Part shown: positions 1 through 8,152 of the stretch, piece after piece | Numbering within the stretch: position 1 is the first letter of the stretch | Layout of the letters: each line of letters opens with the position of its first letter | Assembly (NCBI GenBank): GCA_030592025.1 | Contig: JAUUZX010000011.1 | Span: forward strand, 1-11,068 | DNA length: 11,068 nt | Origin: a bacterium | GTDB taxonomy: Bacteria > Krumholzibacteriota > Krumholzibacteria > LZORAL124-64-63 | Direction of reading: 5' to 3' | Translations under genes and position numbers: made by a program | Notes under the pieces: model-generated | The model's input: the letters and a program-made list of their open reading frames with translations, nothing else | Databases searched by the model: none | Told to the model about the DNA's origin: nothing

Positions 1-1
1 A

Positions 2-1288
2 CTCGACGCGGTCACGGTCGTGCGGTGGGCGTCGGCCTACGGCGCGTGGTTGCCCCCCGGACCGGTGGTCGTCGGGCGGGACACGCGCTCCAGCGGGCCC
101 ATGGTCTTCAACGCCGTGGCGTCGGCCCTGGCCTCCACGGGCCACGACGTGTGGGACATCGATGTCGCCACGACGCCGACGACGGAGATGGCCGTCCAGG
201 AAAGCAACGCCGTGGGCGGTGTGATCATCACCGCCAGCCACAACCCGCGCCCGTGGAACGCCCTCAAGTTCCTCCAGGGGGACGGACTGTTCCTCACCGC
301 GGCCCAGAACCGCGAACTGCGGCGGCGCTACGAGGAGGGCAGCGGCCATGTGGCCTGGGATGGCCTGGGCGTCGTGACCCGGCGTGACGGGGCCGACGAG
401 CAGCACCTGGCCGCCCTGCGCGCCCTGCCCTGGCTCGACATCGAACGCATCCGGGGGCGGAATCTCCATGCGGTGGTGGACGCCGTCGAAGGCGCCGGCG
501 GGAGCATCGTGCCCCAGTTGCTGGAGGACTTGGGCGTCTGCTGCACCCGCCTGCATTGCGGACTCAGCGGCGACTTCCCCCACGACCCCGAGCCCACGCC
601 GGCCCACCTGGAGGAACTGGCGACGACCGTCAGGGAGTCGGGGGCGGACCTGGGCTTCGCCGTCGATCCCGACGTGGATCGTCTGGCCCTGGTGGATGGC
701 ACCGGCCAGGCCCTGAGCGAGGAGATGACCCTCGTGCTGGCGGCTGATTTCCTGTTGGCGAAAACGCCGGGACCCATGGCCGTGAACCTCTCCACGACGG
801 GCCTGATCGAGCAGATCGCCGCGCGCCACGGCGTGGCCGTCCACCGCACGCCCGTCGGCGAGGCCAATGTGGTGGAGACGATCCTGGCCGAGGGTTGTAT
901 CCTGGGCGGCGAGGGCAACGGGGGCGTGATCTACCCGGCGGTCCATGCGGGGCGCGACGCCCTGGTCGGCATCGTCATGATCCTGCAGTCCCTGGCCGAA
1001 AGCGAGGCGTCCCTGGCTGACCTGGCCGCGGAGCTGCCCCCGGTGGCCATGGTCAAGAGCAAGTTCGCCGCCGAGGACCCGCCGGACCCCGACGACGTGG
1101 CGGCGGCCCTGGGGGCCCTCGGTCCCGGGGAGATCGACAGCCGGGACGGCATGAAGTGGACGGGTTCCGGCGCCTGGGTCCACGTGCGGCCCTCGAACAC
1201 GGAACCGGTGGTGCGGATCATTGCCGAGGCTCAAGACGCGGCGGCAGCCGTCGATCTCATCAAGAGGGTCGAGGACCACCTGACCTGA
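2..1288 (+). CDS. glmM: Phosphoglucosamine mutase, 5'-truncated by the window edge
   Basis: Interconverts glucosamine-6-phosphate and glucosamine-1-phosphate in the cytoplasm, the step before UDP-GlcNAc synthesis. It belongs to the alpha-D-phosphohexomutase family. The frame is open from base 2, so the true start and roughly 20-30 N-terminal residues lie outside; the GTG at 20 is internal because the conserved VVVGRDTRSSG strand begins soon after. Visible family motifs are the phosphoserine loop TASHNP (bases 230-247), the metal loop DPDVDR (665-682), the sugar-specificity loop GGEGNGG (905-925) and the phosphate-binding loop RPSNTEP (1187-1207). The WNALKF that follows the serine loop and the GEGNGG loop (instead of GEQSGH of the E. 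coli type) match the archaeal/Bacteroidetes form of GlmM. Phosphomannomutase or phosphoglucomutase activity cannot be excluded from motifs alone, but glmS directly downstream favours GlmM. It stops with TGA, 52 nt before glmS. Confidence 0.9.
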   Translation, partial: LDAVTVVRWASAYGAWLPPGPVVVGRDTRSSGPMVFNAVASALASTGHDVWDIDVATTPTTEMAVQESNAVGGVIITASHNPRPWNALKFLQGDGLFLTAAQNRELRRRYEEGSGHVAWDGLGVVTRRDGADEQHLAALRALPWLDIERIRGRNLHAVVDAVEGAGGSIVPQLLEDLGVCCTRLHCGLSGDFPHDPEPTPAHLEELATTVRESGADLGFAVDPDVDRLALVDGTGQALSEEMTLVLAADFLLAKTPGPMAVNLSTTGLIEQIAARHGVAVHRTPVGEANVVETILAEGCILGGEGNGGVIYPAVHAGRDALVGIVMILQSLAESEASLADLAAELPPVAMVKSKFAAEDPPDPDDVAAALGALGPGEIDSRDGMKWTGSGAWVHVRPSNTEPVVRIIAEAQDAAAAVDLIKRVEDHLT

Positions 1289-1293
1289 GACCC

Positions 1294-1310
1294 CGCGGTT
1301 CCGAACCGCG
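1294..1310 (+). other. Short hairpin in the glmM-glmS gap
   Basis: CGCGGTT and AACCGCG form a perfect 7-bp stem closed by a 3-nt loop, starting 6 nt after the glmM stop codon. No T-run follows it, so it is a poor intrinsic terminator. It could be an mRNA processing or stabilising structure between two cotranscribed genes, or chance in GC-rich DNA. The 52-nt gap is too short for a glmS ribozyme. Confidence 0.4.
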
Positions 1311-1340
1311 ACTTCGATATGCAAACGGAGGGACCATCCC

Positions 1341-3161
<1,821 letters not shown>

Positions 3162-3185
3162 TCTGCAGGGACGGTTGCAGGGAAC

Positions 3186-3223
3186 GCGGGCCCGCGATGT
3201 CATGTCGCGGGCTCGTTCGCTTT
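3186..3223 (+). terminator. Probable intrinsic terminator after glmS
   Basis: The arms 3186-3197 and 3205-3216 form a 12-bp stem with two G-T wobbles around a 7-nt loop; its core is GCCCGCGA/TCGCGGGC. It is followed by an interrupted T-rich stretch (TTCGCTTTCC). It lies 24 nt after the glmS stop and before a likely promoter for ridA, so it fits as the end of the glmMS transcript. The T-run is weak, as is common in high-GC genomes. Confidence 0.6.
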
Positions 3224-3252
3224 CCGGCCGGTGGCACTCCCGTGGAATGCGG

Positions 3253-3281
3253 TGGATGCCCGCCGCCGGCCGGAGTAGAAT
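3253..3281 (+). promoter_or_regulatory. Candidate sigma70-type promoter for ridA
   Basis: TAGAAT at 3276-3281 matches the -10 consensus at five of six positions and stands out in this GC-rich gap. Seventeen bases upstream is TGGATG (3253-3258), a weak -35 with three of six matches. It sits between the glmS terminator and the ridA start, leaving a leader of about 45 nt. The rest of the 173-nt glmS-ridA gap shows no other gene or clear motif. The -35 is poor, so this is a candidate only. Confidence 0.4.
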
Positions 3282-3334
3282 GCGCTGCCCATGCCGATCG
3301 ATGAGCGACCGGAAATCCCGCCGAGGAGGCACCC

Positions 3335-3715
3335 ATGATCCGCAAGACCATCGCCACGAACAACGCGCCCGGCGCCATCGGACCCTACAGCCAGGCCTGC
3401 GCCGCGGGGGGCTTCCTGTACACCGCCGGCCAGATCCCCCTGGACCCGGCCACCATGGAGATCGTGGGCACGACGGCCGCCGAGCAGGCGCGCCAGGCCC
3501 TGGTCAACGCCCAGGCCGTGGTCGAGGCCGGCGGGTTGACCCTGGGGGACGTGGTCAAGGCCACCATCTTCATCCGGGACATGAACGAGTTCGCGGCCAT
3601 CAACGAGGTCTACGCGGGATTTTTCCCGTCGGATCCGCCGGCCCGTTCGGTGGTGGAGGTCTCGGGCCTGCCCAAGGATGTGCTGGTGGAGATCGAGATG
3701 ATCGCGTATCGTTAG
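3335..3715 (+). CDS. ridA: RidA family enamine/imine deaminase (YjgF/YER057c/UK114)
   Basis: RidA proteins hydrolyse reactive 2-aminoacrylate and related enamine/imine intermediates released by PLP enzymes, protecting cytoplasmic enzymes from damage. The 126-aa product has the usual length and the family layout: APGAIGPYSQA at 11-21, LYTAGQIPLDP at 28-38, the late PPARSVVEVSGLPKDVLVEIEMIAYR-type end, split here as PPARS (101-105) then VEIEMIAYR (118-126). Arg104 corresponds to the carboxylate-binding Arg105 of E. coli RidA, and Glu120 to the conserved catalytic-site glutamate, so it looks active and of the RidA rather than a divergent Rid subfamily. GAGGAGG at 3323-3329, 5 nt before the ATG, is a strong ribosome-binding site. 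The gene ends with TAG, 18 nt before the selenocysteine tRNA, and no terminator is seen between them. Confidence 0.95.
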   Translation: MIRKTIATNNAPGAIGPYSQACAAGGFLYTAGQIPLDPATMEIVGTTAAEQARQALVNAQAVVEAGGLTLGDVVKATIFIRDMNEFAAINEVYAGFFPSDPPARSVVEVSGLPKDVLVEIEMIAYR

Positions 3716-3733
3716 AGCCACGTTCGACCCGGT

Positions 3734-3831
3734 GGGAATGCGTGTCGTCTGGTGACGGCCGGGGACTTCAAATCCTTTTGTCGGGCGCGTTTACCGTCCG
3801 AGGTGGGTTCGATTCCCACACATTCCCGCCA
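3734..3831 (+). tRNA. selC: tRNA-Sec (anticodon TCA)
   Basis: Selenocysteine tRNA, charged with serine, converted by SelA and delivered to UGA by SelB. The 98-nt gene folds as bacterial tRNA-Sec. The acceptor arms are 3734-3741 and 3820-3827. The 6-bp D stem is GTCGTC/GACGGC (3744-3749/3754-3759) with the 4-nt loop TGGT. The anticodon stem GGGGA/TCCTT holds loop CTTCAAA, with TCA at 3768-3770. A long variable arm has a 7-bp stem (3781-3787/3795-3801). The T stem is GTGGG/CCCAC with loop TTCGATT, followed by discriminator G3828 and encoded CCA. The long D stem, long variable arm and GACTTCAAATCC anticodon region match E. coli selC and separate it from a TCA suppressor of another class. The eighth acceptor pair is C3741-A3820, a mismatch. 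No clear promoter precedes it; read-through from ridA is likely. Confidence 0.93.
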
Positions 3832-3839
3832 CCGCTTCC

Positions 3840-3865
3840 ACGCCCCGGTCACCGCACCGGGGCGT
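3840..3865 (+). terminator. Hairpin after selC, probable terminator or attenuator
   Basis: ACGCCCCGGT (3840-3849) and ACCGGGGCGT (3856-3865) form a perfect 10-bp stem around a 6-nt loop, starting 8 nt after the tRNA CCA end. The following TCTCTCC is only weakly T-rich. It would release or protect the 3' end of the tRNA precursor. The lipid kinase gene starts 20 nt further on with no promoter visible between, so some read-through is expected. Confidence 0.6.
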
Positions 3866-3885
3866 CTCTCCAGGATGGACCGCCC

Positions 3886-4800
3886 ATGGACGCCGTGGTC
3901 ATCGCCAATCCCGTCGCGGGCACGAACCGTCGCCGCCTCGACGGCGCCCGGGCCGTGGCGATGCTGCAGGACGCCGGGGTGTCGGCCTCCTGGCGCCCCA
4001 CGGCGGGCCCGGGGGATGCGACCCGGTTGGCGCGGGAGGCCGCCGAGGCCGGGGCCGGCCTGGTCGTGGCCGTGGGGGGCGACGGCACCGTCCACGAGAC
4101 GGCCGTGGGCCTCGTGGGAACCGACGCGGCCCTAGGCGTGTTGCCCAGCGGCAGTGGGAACGATTTCGCCATGGGCATGGGCTGCGGTACCGTTGAACGG
4201 GGGTTGGCGGCCATCGTCGGCGGCGCCCAACGGGCCATCGACGTGGGGCACCTGGACGGTGCCCCCTTCGTGAATTCCGTGGGCCTGTTGGCCAGCGGGG
4301 CCATCAGCGGTCGGGCGGCGCGTTTGGCCAAATTGTGGCGTGGCTTTGGCGGGTTCCGCTACGTGCTCGCATCCGTTGCGACCTTGATCGATTTCGGGAG
4401 CCAGAACGTGACCTGGATCTGTGATAACGGCCCCGTCCTGGAGGGGCGCTACCTGATGGCCGAGATCTGCAACGGCCCCACCACCGGTGGCGGCTTCCGC
4501 CTGGCGCCGGACGCCGATCCGGGGGACGGTCACCTCGACGCCGTGTTCGTCACCCCGCCGGGGATCGTGTCGGGCCTGCGCCTGCTGCCCGCCGCGGCCC
4601 GGGGTGAGCGTTTCGAACACCCGGCCCTGACGGTGCGGCCGGTGCGCGATCTGGTCTTCCGGTCGGACCGGCCCGTGGCGTACCATTGCGACGGCGAACC
4701 GGGGGTGCTGCCCGCGGGCGAGCACTCGGTGGGCCTGCTGGAGGCGACCTTGAATATCTGCGTACCCGGGGGCAGCGATCCCGGAGGTGACGACGCGTGA
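3886..4800 (+). CDS. Diacylglycerol kinase family lipid kinase (DagK/YegS-like)
   Basis: Soluble or membrane-associated kinase of the DAGK catalytic family, which phosphorylates diacylglycerol or related lipids with ATP in phospholipid recycling; the exact lipid cannot be told. The 304-aa length is typical. Motifs in order: N-terminal IANPVAG (6-12), the nucleotide-binding GGDGT (64-68), LPSGSGNDFA (86-95) matching the usual PLGTGNDFAR type, ICNGPTTGGGFRLAPDA (194-210) with the following DGHLDAV, and DGEP (269-272). The open frame continues upstream through selC, but similarity begins at this ATG and a modest AGGA site lies at 3872-3875. It therefore starts 20 nt after the tRNA hairpin. The stop TGA overlaps the GTG start of the next gene by 4 nt, implying translational coupling. 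A sphingosine-kinase-like or undecaprenol-related role cannot be ruled out. Confidence 0.9.
   Translation: MDAVVIANPVAGTNRRRLDGARAVAMLQDAGVSASWRPTAGPGDATRLAREAAEAGAGLVVAVGGDGTVHETAVGLVGTDAALGVLPSGSGNDFAMGMGCGTVERGLAAIVGGAQRAIDVGHLDGAPFVNSVGLLASGAISGRAARLAKLWRGFGGFRYVLASVATLIDFGSQNVTWICDNGPVLEGRYLMAEICNGPTTGGGFRLAPDADPGDGHLDAVFVTPPGIVSGLRLLPAAARGERFEHPALTVRPVRDLVFRSDRPVAYHCDGEPGVLPAGEHSVGLLEATLNICVPGGSDPGGDDA
4783..4790 (+). promoter_or_regulatory. Strong ribosome-binding site that sets a GTG start
   Basis: GGAGGTGA is fully complementary to the 16S rRNA 3' end and lies 6 nt before GTG 4797. The alternative in-frame ATG at 4806 would be 15 nt away, so the GTG is the better start. The site is inside the end of the kinase gene. 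Confidence 0.75.
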
Positions 4801-5408
4801 AATCCATGGGGATCCTGATGGTGGTTTGGGGATGCCTGGCGGCGGCGGGGGGTGCCGGTGCCCAGGAGGTGCCCGCGGTGGCCCCGGCCCTGCCCGACAC
4901 CATCAACGCCGGCGGCATGTCCATCACCCCGGGAGCGGTGAAGGAGATCGATCTCTGGGACACGGGGGTCAGCCCCTCCGGCGCGGTGCTCATGACGCCG
5001 CTCTTCCCGGGCTGGGGGCAACTCTACGCCGACAACGATTGGCGCGCGTCCCTGGCCTTCGGCGTGGAGATGTTCTACTGGACCAACATGCTGTCCCGGG
5101 ACCGCCGGGCCGTGCGGGCGCGGGACTTCGGGCAGCGTTTTCCGGTCGGGGACGTGAATCGCGACCGCTACGACGCCATCGCCGAGGAAGACTGGGAGCA
5201 GATGCGTGACTTCGCCTGGTGGTCCGGCGGCGCGCTCCTCATCATCGCGCTGGACGCCTACGTGGGCGCCCACCTCTTCCGCTTCGACCAGGACCCCGTG
5301 CCGGTGCCCAATCGCTGGGATGAGCAGTTCGGACCCGTGGGTGGCGACTCCCCCGGCATGCAGTCGCCGCTCACCGTGACCGTTTTCCAGTGGCGAAAGA
5401 CCTTCTAG
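4797..5408 (+). CDS. Small exported or membrane protein, DUF5683-like
   Basis: Function unknown. The 203-aa product opens with a signal-peptide pattern: basic start, hydrophobic run near residues 5-20 and an AGA cleavage site before QEV, so about 22 residues could be removed. Next comes a short variable part and the segment LMTPLFPGWGQLYADNDWRA (65-84), whose P-G-x-G-Q-x-Y core is typical of DUF5683 and similar proteins in Bacteroidetes-side genomes. Two hydrophobic stretches (about 85-100 and 141-160) are likely membrane segments separated by a charged loop. The chain ends in KTF; a terminal Phe is common in outer-membrane beta-barrels, but no barrel is evident. It overlaps the lipid kinase gene by 4 nt and should be coexpressed, which hints at a cell-envelope role. 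The family call rests on a motif read by eye. Confidence 0.75.
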   Translation: MKSMGILMVVWGCLAAAGGAGAQEVPAVAPALPDTINAGGMSITPGAVKEIDLWDTGVSPSGAVLMTPLFPGWGQLYADNDWRASLAFGVEMFYWTNMLSRDRRAVRARDFGQRFPVGDVNRDRYDAIAEEDWEQMRDFAWWSGGALLIIALDAYVGAHLFRFDQDPVPVPNRWDEQFGPVGGDSPGMQSPLTVTVFQWRKTF

Positions 5409-5420
5409 AGGCTAACTTTC

Positions 5421-5440
5421 AGGGCTGTTCGCCCTTTCTT
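5421..5440 (+). terminator. Weak candidate intrinsic terminator
   Basis: AGGGC and GCCCT form a 5-bp stem around a 5-nt loop, followed directly by TTCTT, 12 nt after the stop of the exported-protein gene. The stem is short but the T-rich tail and position fit. If real, the 91-nt gap must also hold the lepA promoter; TTGGCA at 5439-5444 could be a -35, but no -10 is found at the right distance. Confidence 0.4.
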
Positions 5441-5499
5441 GGCAGAACGATCGGGTTCCGGCCGTGCCGGGTCCCCAATGAAGCGGATAACGGGAGACC

Positions 5500-7305
5500 A
5501 TGGCCGACACCCTCGCACACACACGAAACTTCTGCATCATCGCCCACATCGACCACGGGAAGAGCACCCTGGCCGACCGTCTGCTGGAGCAGACCGGGAC
5601 CCTGACGGGCAAGGCCATGCAGGAACAAGTGCTCGATTCCATGGACCTGGAACGGGAACGCGGCATCACCATCAAGAGCCACCCCATCCGCATGGAGCAC
5701 ACGCCGGCCGGCGGCCCTCTCTATGTCCTGAACCTCATTGACACACCGGGGCACGTGGACTTCCACTACGAGGTCTCCCGCAGCCTGGCCGCCTGCGAGG
5801 GCGCCCTGCTGGTGGTCGACGCGGTCCAGGGCGTGCAGGCCCAGACCATCAACAATCTCTACCTGGCCATGGAACACGATCTGACCATCATCCCGGTCAT
5901 CAACAAGATCGACCTGCCGGCGGCGCGCCCGGACTTCATCGCCGAGCAGTTCATCGATCTGCTGGGCTGCGACCCCGACGAGATCATCCAGGTCAGCGCC
6001 AAGACCGGGGAGGGCATCGAGGAACTGCTGGCGGCCGTCGTCGAACGCGTGCCGGCCCCCGAGGGCGATGTGGATGCGCCGCCCCAGGGGCTCATCTTCG
6101 ACTCTATCTTCGACCCCTACGTGGGGGCCGTGGCCTACGTGCGGCTCTTCGCCGGGACCATCAAGAAGGGCGAGAAGATCCGCCTCTTCGGCAACGACAA
6201 ACGCCTGGAGGCGGCCGAACTGGGCTGGTTCCGCCTGAGCCGGGTGGCCCAGAAGCAACTCTCGGCGGGGGAGGTGGGCTACATCGCCACCGGCGCCAAG
6301 GATGTGCGCTACGTGCGGGTCGGCGACACGATCACCCTGGCCGAACGGCCCTGCGCCGAACCGCTGCCCGGGTACGCGGAGGCCAAGCCCATGGTCTTCT
6401 CGGGCATGTACCCCACGGACAACGACCAGTACGACGACCTGCTCGAGGCTCTCCAGAAGCTGCAGATGAACGACGCGTCCCTCACCTGGGAGAAGGAGAC
6501 GTCCGCGGCCCTGGGCTTCGGGTTCCGCTGTGGGTTCCTGGGGTTGCTGCACATGGAGATCGTCCAGGAACGGCTGGAGCGGGAGTACGACCTCAACCTC
6601 ATCGCCACCCTGCCCAACGTCGAGTACGAGGTGCTCCTGCGGGACGGCCAGGTCATCCTCTGCGAGAACCCGGCCCTGCTGCCGGACGTGCGGGAGATCG
6701 CCGAGATCCGCGAGCCCATCGTCCGGGCCTCGGTCATCACGCCCAAGGAGTTTCTGGGGGCGGTCATCCAGATCTCCCTCGACAGGCGCGGCGTGCAGAC
6801 GAAGATGGAGTACCTGGACACCGAGCGGGTGAACATCGAGTTCGATCTCCCCCTGAACGAGTTGGTGGTCGACTACTACGACAAGCTCAAGTCCGTGACC
6901 AAGGGCTACGCGTCCCTGGACTACGAGTACCTCCAGCACCGGGCCGACGATCTGGTGCGGCTGGACATCCTCATCAACGGCGACATGGTCGACGCCATGA
7001 CGTGCATCGTGCACCGGAACAACGCCTACACCTGGGGGTTGAAGCTCTGCCAGAAACTGAAGGAGCTCATCCCGCGCCAGATGTTCACCGTGGCCGTCCA
7101 GGCGGCGGTGGGGACGCGGGTGCTGGCCCGCACGACGGTCAAGGCGTTCCGCAAGAACGTGACGGCCAAGTGCTACGGCGGCGACATCTCCCGCAAGCGC
7201 AAGCTGCTCGAGAAACAAAAAGAGGGCAAGAAACGCATGAAGCAGGTCGGCGCGGTGGAGATACCGCAGGAAGCCTTCCTGGCCGTGCTCAAGATCGAAC
7301 GATGA
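5500..7305 (+). CDS. lepA: Elongation factor 4 (LepA), ribosome back-translocase GTPase
   Basis: Translational GTPase that acts on the ribosome during elongation or initiation, mainly under stress; it is membrane-associated in some bacteria. The 601-aa product is close to the 599 aa of E. coli LepA. GTPase motifs are G1 AHIDHGKST (15-23), G2 RGITIK (54-59), G3 DTPGH (81-85), G4 NKID (135-138) and G5 SAKTG (166-170). They are followed by the EF-G-like domains II, III and V. The LepA-specific C-terminal domain is clear from [19 protein letters not shown] (begins near 563), then a VEIPQEAF stretch. The domain order excludes EF-G, TypA and RF3. GGGAG just before the ATG is a short-spaced ribosome-binding site. 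lepB follows after 31 nt, as in the E. coli lepAB operon. Confidence 0.97.
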   Translation: MADTLAHTRNFCIIAHIDHGKSTLADRLLEQTGTLTGKAMQEQVLDSMDLERERGITIKSHPIRMEHTPAGGPLYVLNLIDTPGHVDFHYEVSRSLAACEGALLVVDAVQGVQAQTINNLYLAMEHDLTIIPVINKIDLPAARPDFIAEQFIDLLGCDPDEIIQVSAKTGEGIEELLAAVVERVPAPEGDVDAPPQGLIFDSIFDPYVGAVAYVRLFAGTIKKGEKIRLFGNDKRLEAAELGWFRLSRVAQKQLSAGEVGYIATGAKDVRYVRVGDTITLAERPCAEPLPGYAEAKPMVFSGMYPTDNDQYDDLLEALQKLQMNDASLTWEKETSAALGFGFRCGFLGLLHMEIVQERLEREYDLNLIATLPNVEYEVLLRDGQVILCENPALLPDVREIAEIREPIVRASVITPKEFLGAVIQISLDRRGVQTKMEYLDTERVNIEFDLPLNELVVDYYDKLKSVTKGYASLDYEYLQHRADDLVRLDILINGDMVDAMTCIVHRNNAYTWGLKLCQKLKELIPRQMFTVAVQAAVGTRVLARTTVKAFRKNVTAKCYGGDISRKRKLLEKQKEGKKRMKQVGAVEIPQEAFLAVLKIER

Positions 7306-7336
7306 CGCGGCGCGTGGCGACCGCGGGGGAGAGACG

Positions 7337-8152
7337 ATGCTGAAGATGACGCTGGCCCGGATGTTCGGCAGGGGTGGGGAGGTTGCGGCCGAGGCGCGGC
7401 CCGCGCGCGCGTCGAGCAAGCCGCGCTCCACCCGGGAGACGATCGTCGAGTACACCAAGGCCATCGGTTCGGCGGTGCTCATCGCCCTCGTCCTGCGCCA
7501 GTTCCTGTTCCAGGCCTTCCGCATCCCCACCGGGTCCATGCTGGAGACGTTGCAGATCGGCGACTTCCTCTTCGTGAACAAGTTCCTCTACGGGGCCAAG
7601 ACCCCCGACCGCATCCGCATCGGCAGCGCGACCCTCGTCGAGGGCCTGCCCGTGCTCAAGCTGCCGGCCCTGCGCCAGCCGCGGCAGGGCGACATCATCG
7701 TCTTCGAGTACCCCCAGGACCGCAACGTCGACTACATCAAGCGGTGCGTGGCCGTGGCCGGCGACGAGGTGGCCGTCAGGGAGGGTGTGCTCTACGTCAA
7801 CGGGAAGATCTACGAGTCCAACCTGGGTGAGGTCGGGGGCGACCATTCCTGCGTCCCGTCCTGGACCGACCCGGAGAACTGCCCCGCCCCCCGGGCCAAG
7901 CACGACCAGTCCGCCTACGTGCGCAACACCCGCAACCACGCCTGGCCCTGGGCCGGCATGGACGAGACCTACGTGGTGCCCGAGGGCCACATCTTCATGA
8001 TGGGCGACAACCGCTACAACTCCATGGACAGCCGTTACTGGGGGCCCCTGGACACGGACCTCATCCGCGGCAAGGCCCTGTTCATCTACTGGTCGTGGGA
8101 CGGCCAACGCAAGCTCCCGCGCCTCAACCGGCTCGGGGATCTCATCCGGTGA
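7337..8152 (+). CDS. lepB: Signal peptidase I
   Basis: Membrane serine protease with a Ser-Lys dyad that removes signal peptides from secreted proteins on the outer face of the inner membrane. The 271-aa product has a basic N-terminal tail, one transmembrane segment around residues 42-60 and then the catalytic region. Ser67 lies in RIPTGSMLETL, substrate-binding DFLFVNKFLYG follows, Lys135 lies in DYIKRCVAVAGD, and the closing box GDNRYNSMDSRYWG spans 223-236. An insert at about 165-210 carries Cys172 and Cys182, which could form a disulfide as the periplasmic cysteine pair of E. coli LepB does. The ATG at 7337 has GGGGGAGAG upstream; ATG 7346 and 7361 are in frame but less well placed. The stop overlaps the hemW GTG start by 4 nt, so the two are translationally coupled. 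Confidence 0.96.
   Translation: MLKMTLARMFGRGGEVAAEARPARASSKPRSTRETIVEYTKAIGSAVLIALVLRQFLFQAFRIPTGSMLETLQIGDFLFVNKFLYGAKTPDRIRIGSATLVEGLPVLKLPALRQPRQGDIIVFEYPQDRNVDYIKRCVAVAGDEVAVREGVLYVNGKIYESNLGEVGGDHSCVPSWTDPENCPAPRAKHDQSAYVRNTRNHAWPWAGMDETYVVPEGHIFMMGDNRYNSMDSRYWGPLDTDLIRGKALFIYWSWDGQRKLPRLNRLGDLIR

Noticed and set aside
1289..1340. glmS ribozyme upstream of glmS
   Set aside because: The gap is 52 nt, too short for the glmS ribozyme, and only a simple 7-bp hairpin is present.
3175..3885. Upstream extension of the lipid kinase frame through ridA and selC
   Set aside because: The frame is open only by composition; it would cross a tRNA and a complete gene in another frame, and kinase similarity begins at ATG 3886.
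3820..4000. Integrated element at the 3' end of selC
   Set aside because: No second copy of the tRNA 3' end and no integrase gene is present; an ordinary chromosomal gene follows directly.
5439..5491. lepA promoter made of TTGGCA and GATAAC
   Set aside because: The two boxes are about 41 nt apart, far beyond a usable spacer, and GATAAC lies at the ribosome-binding region.
5419..7581. A 720-codon minus-strand open frame across lepA
   Set aside because: Same shadow effect; the repetitive His/Asp/Val/Leu composition and the intact lepA on the other strand argue against a gene.
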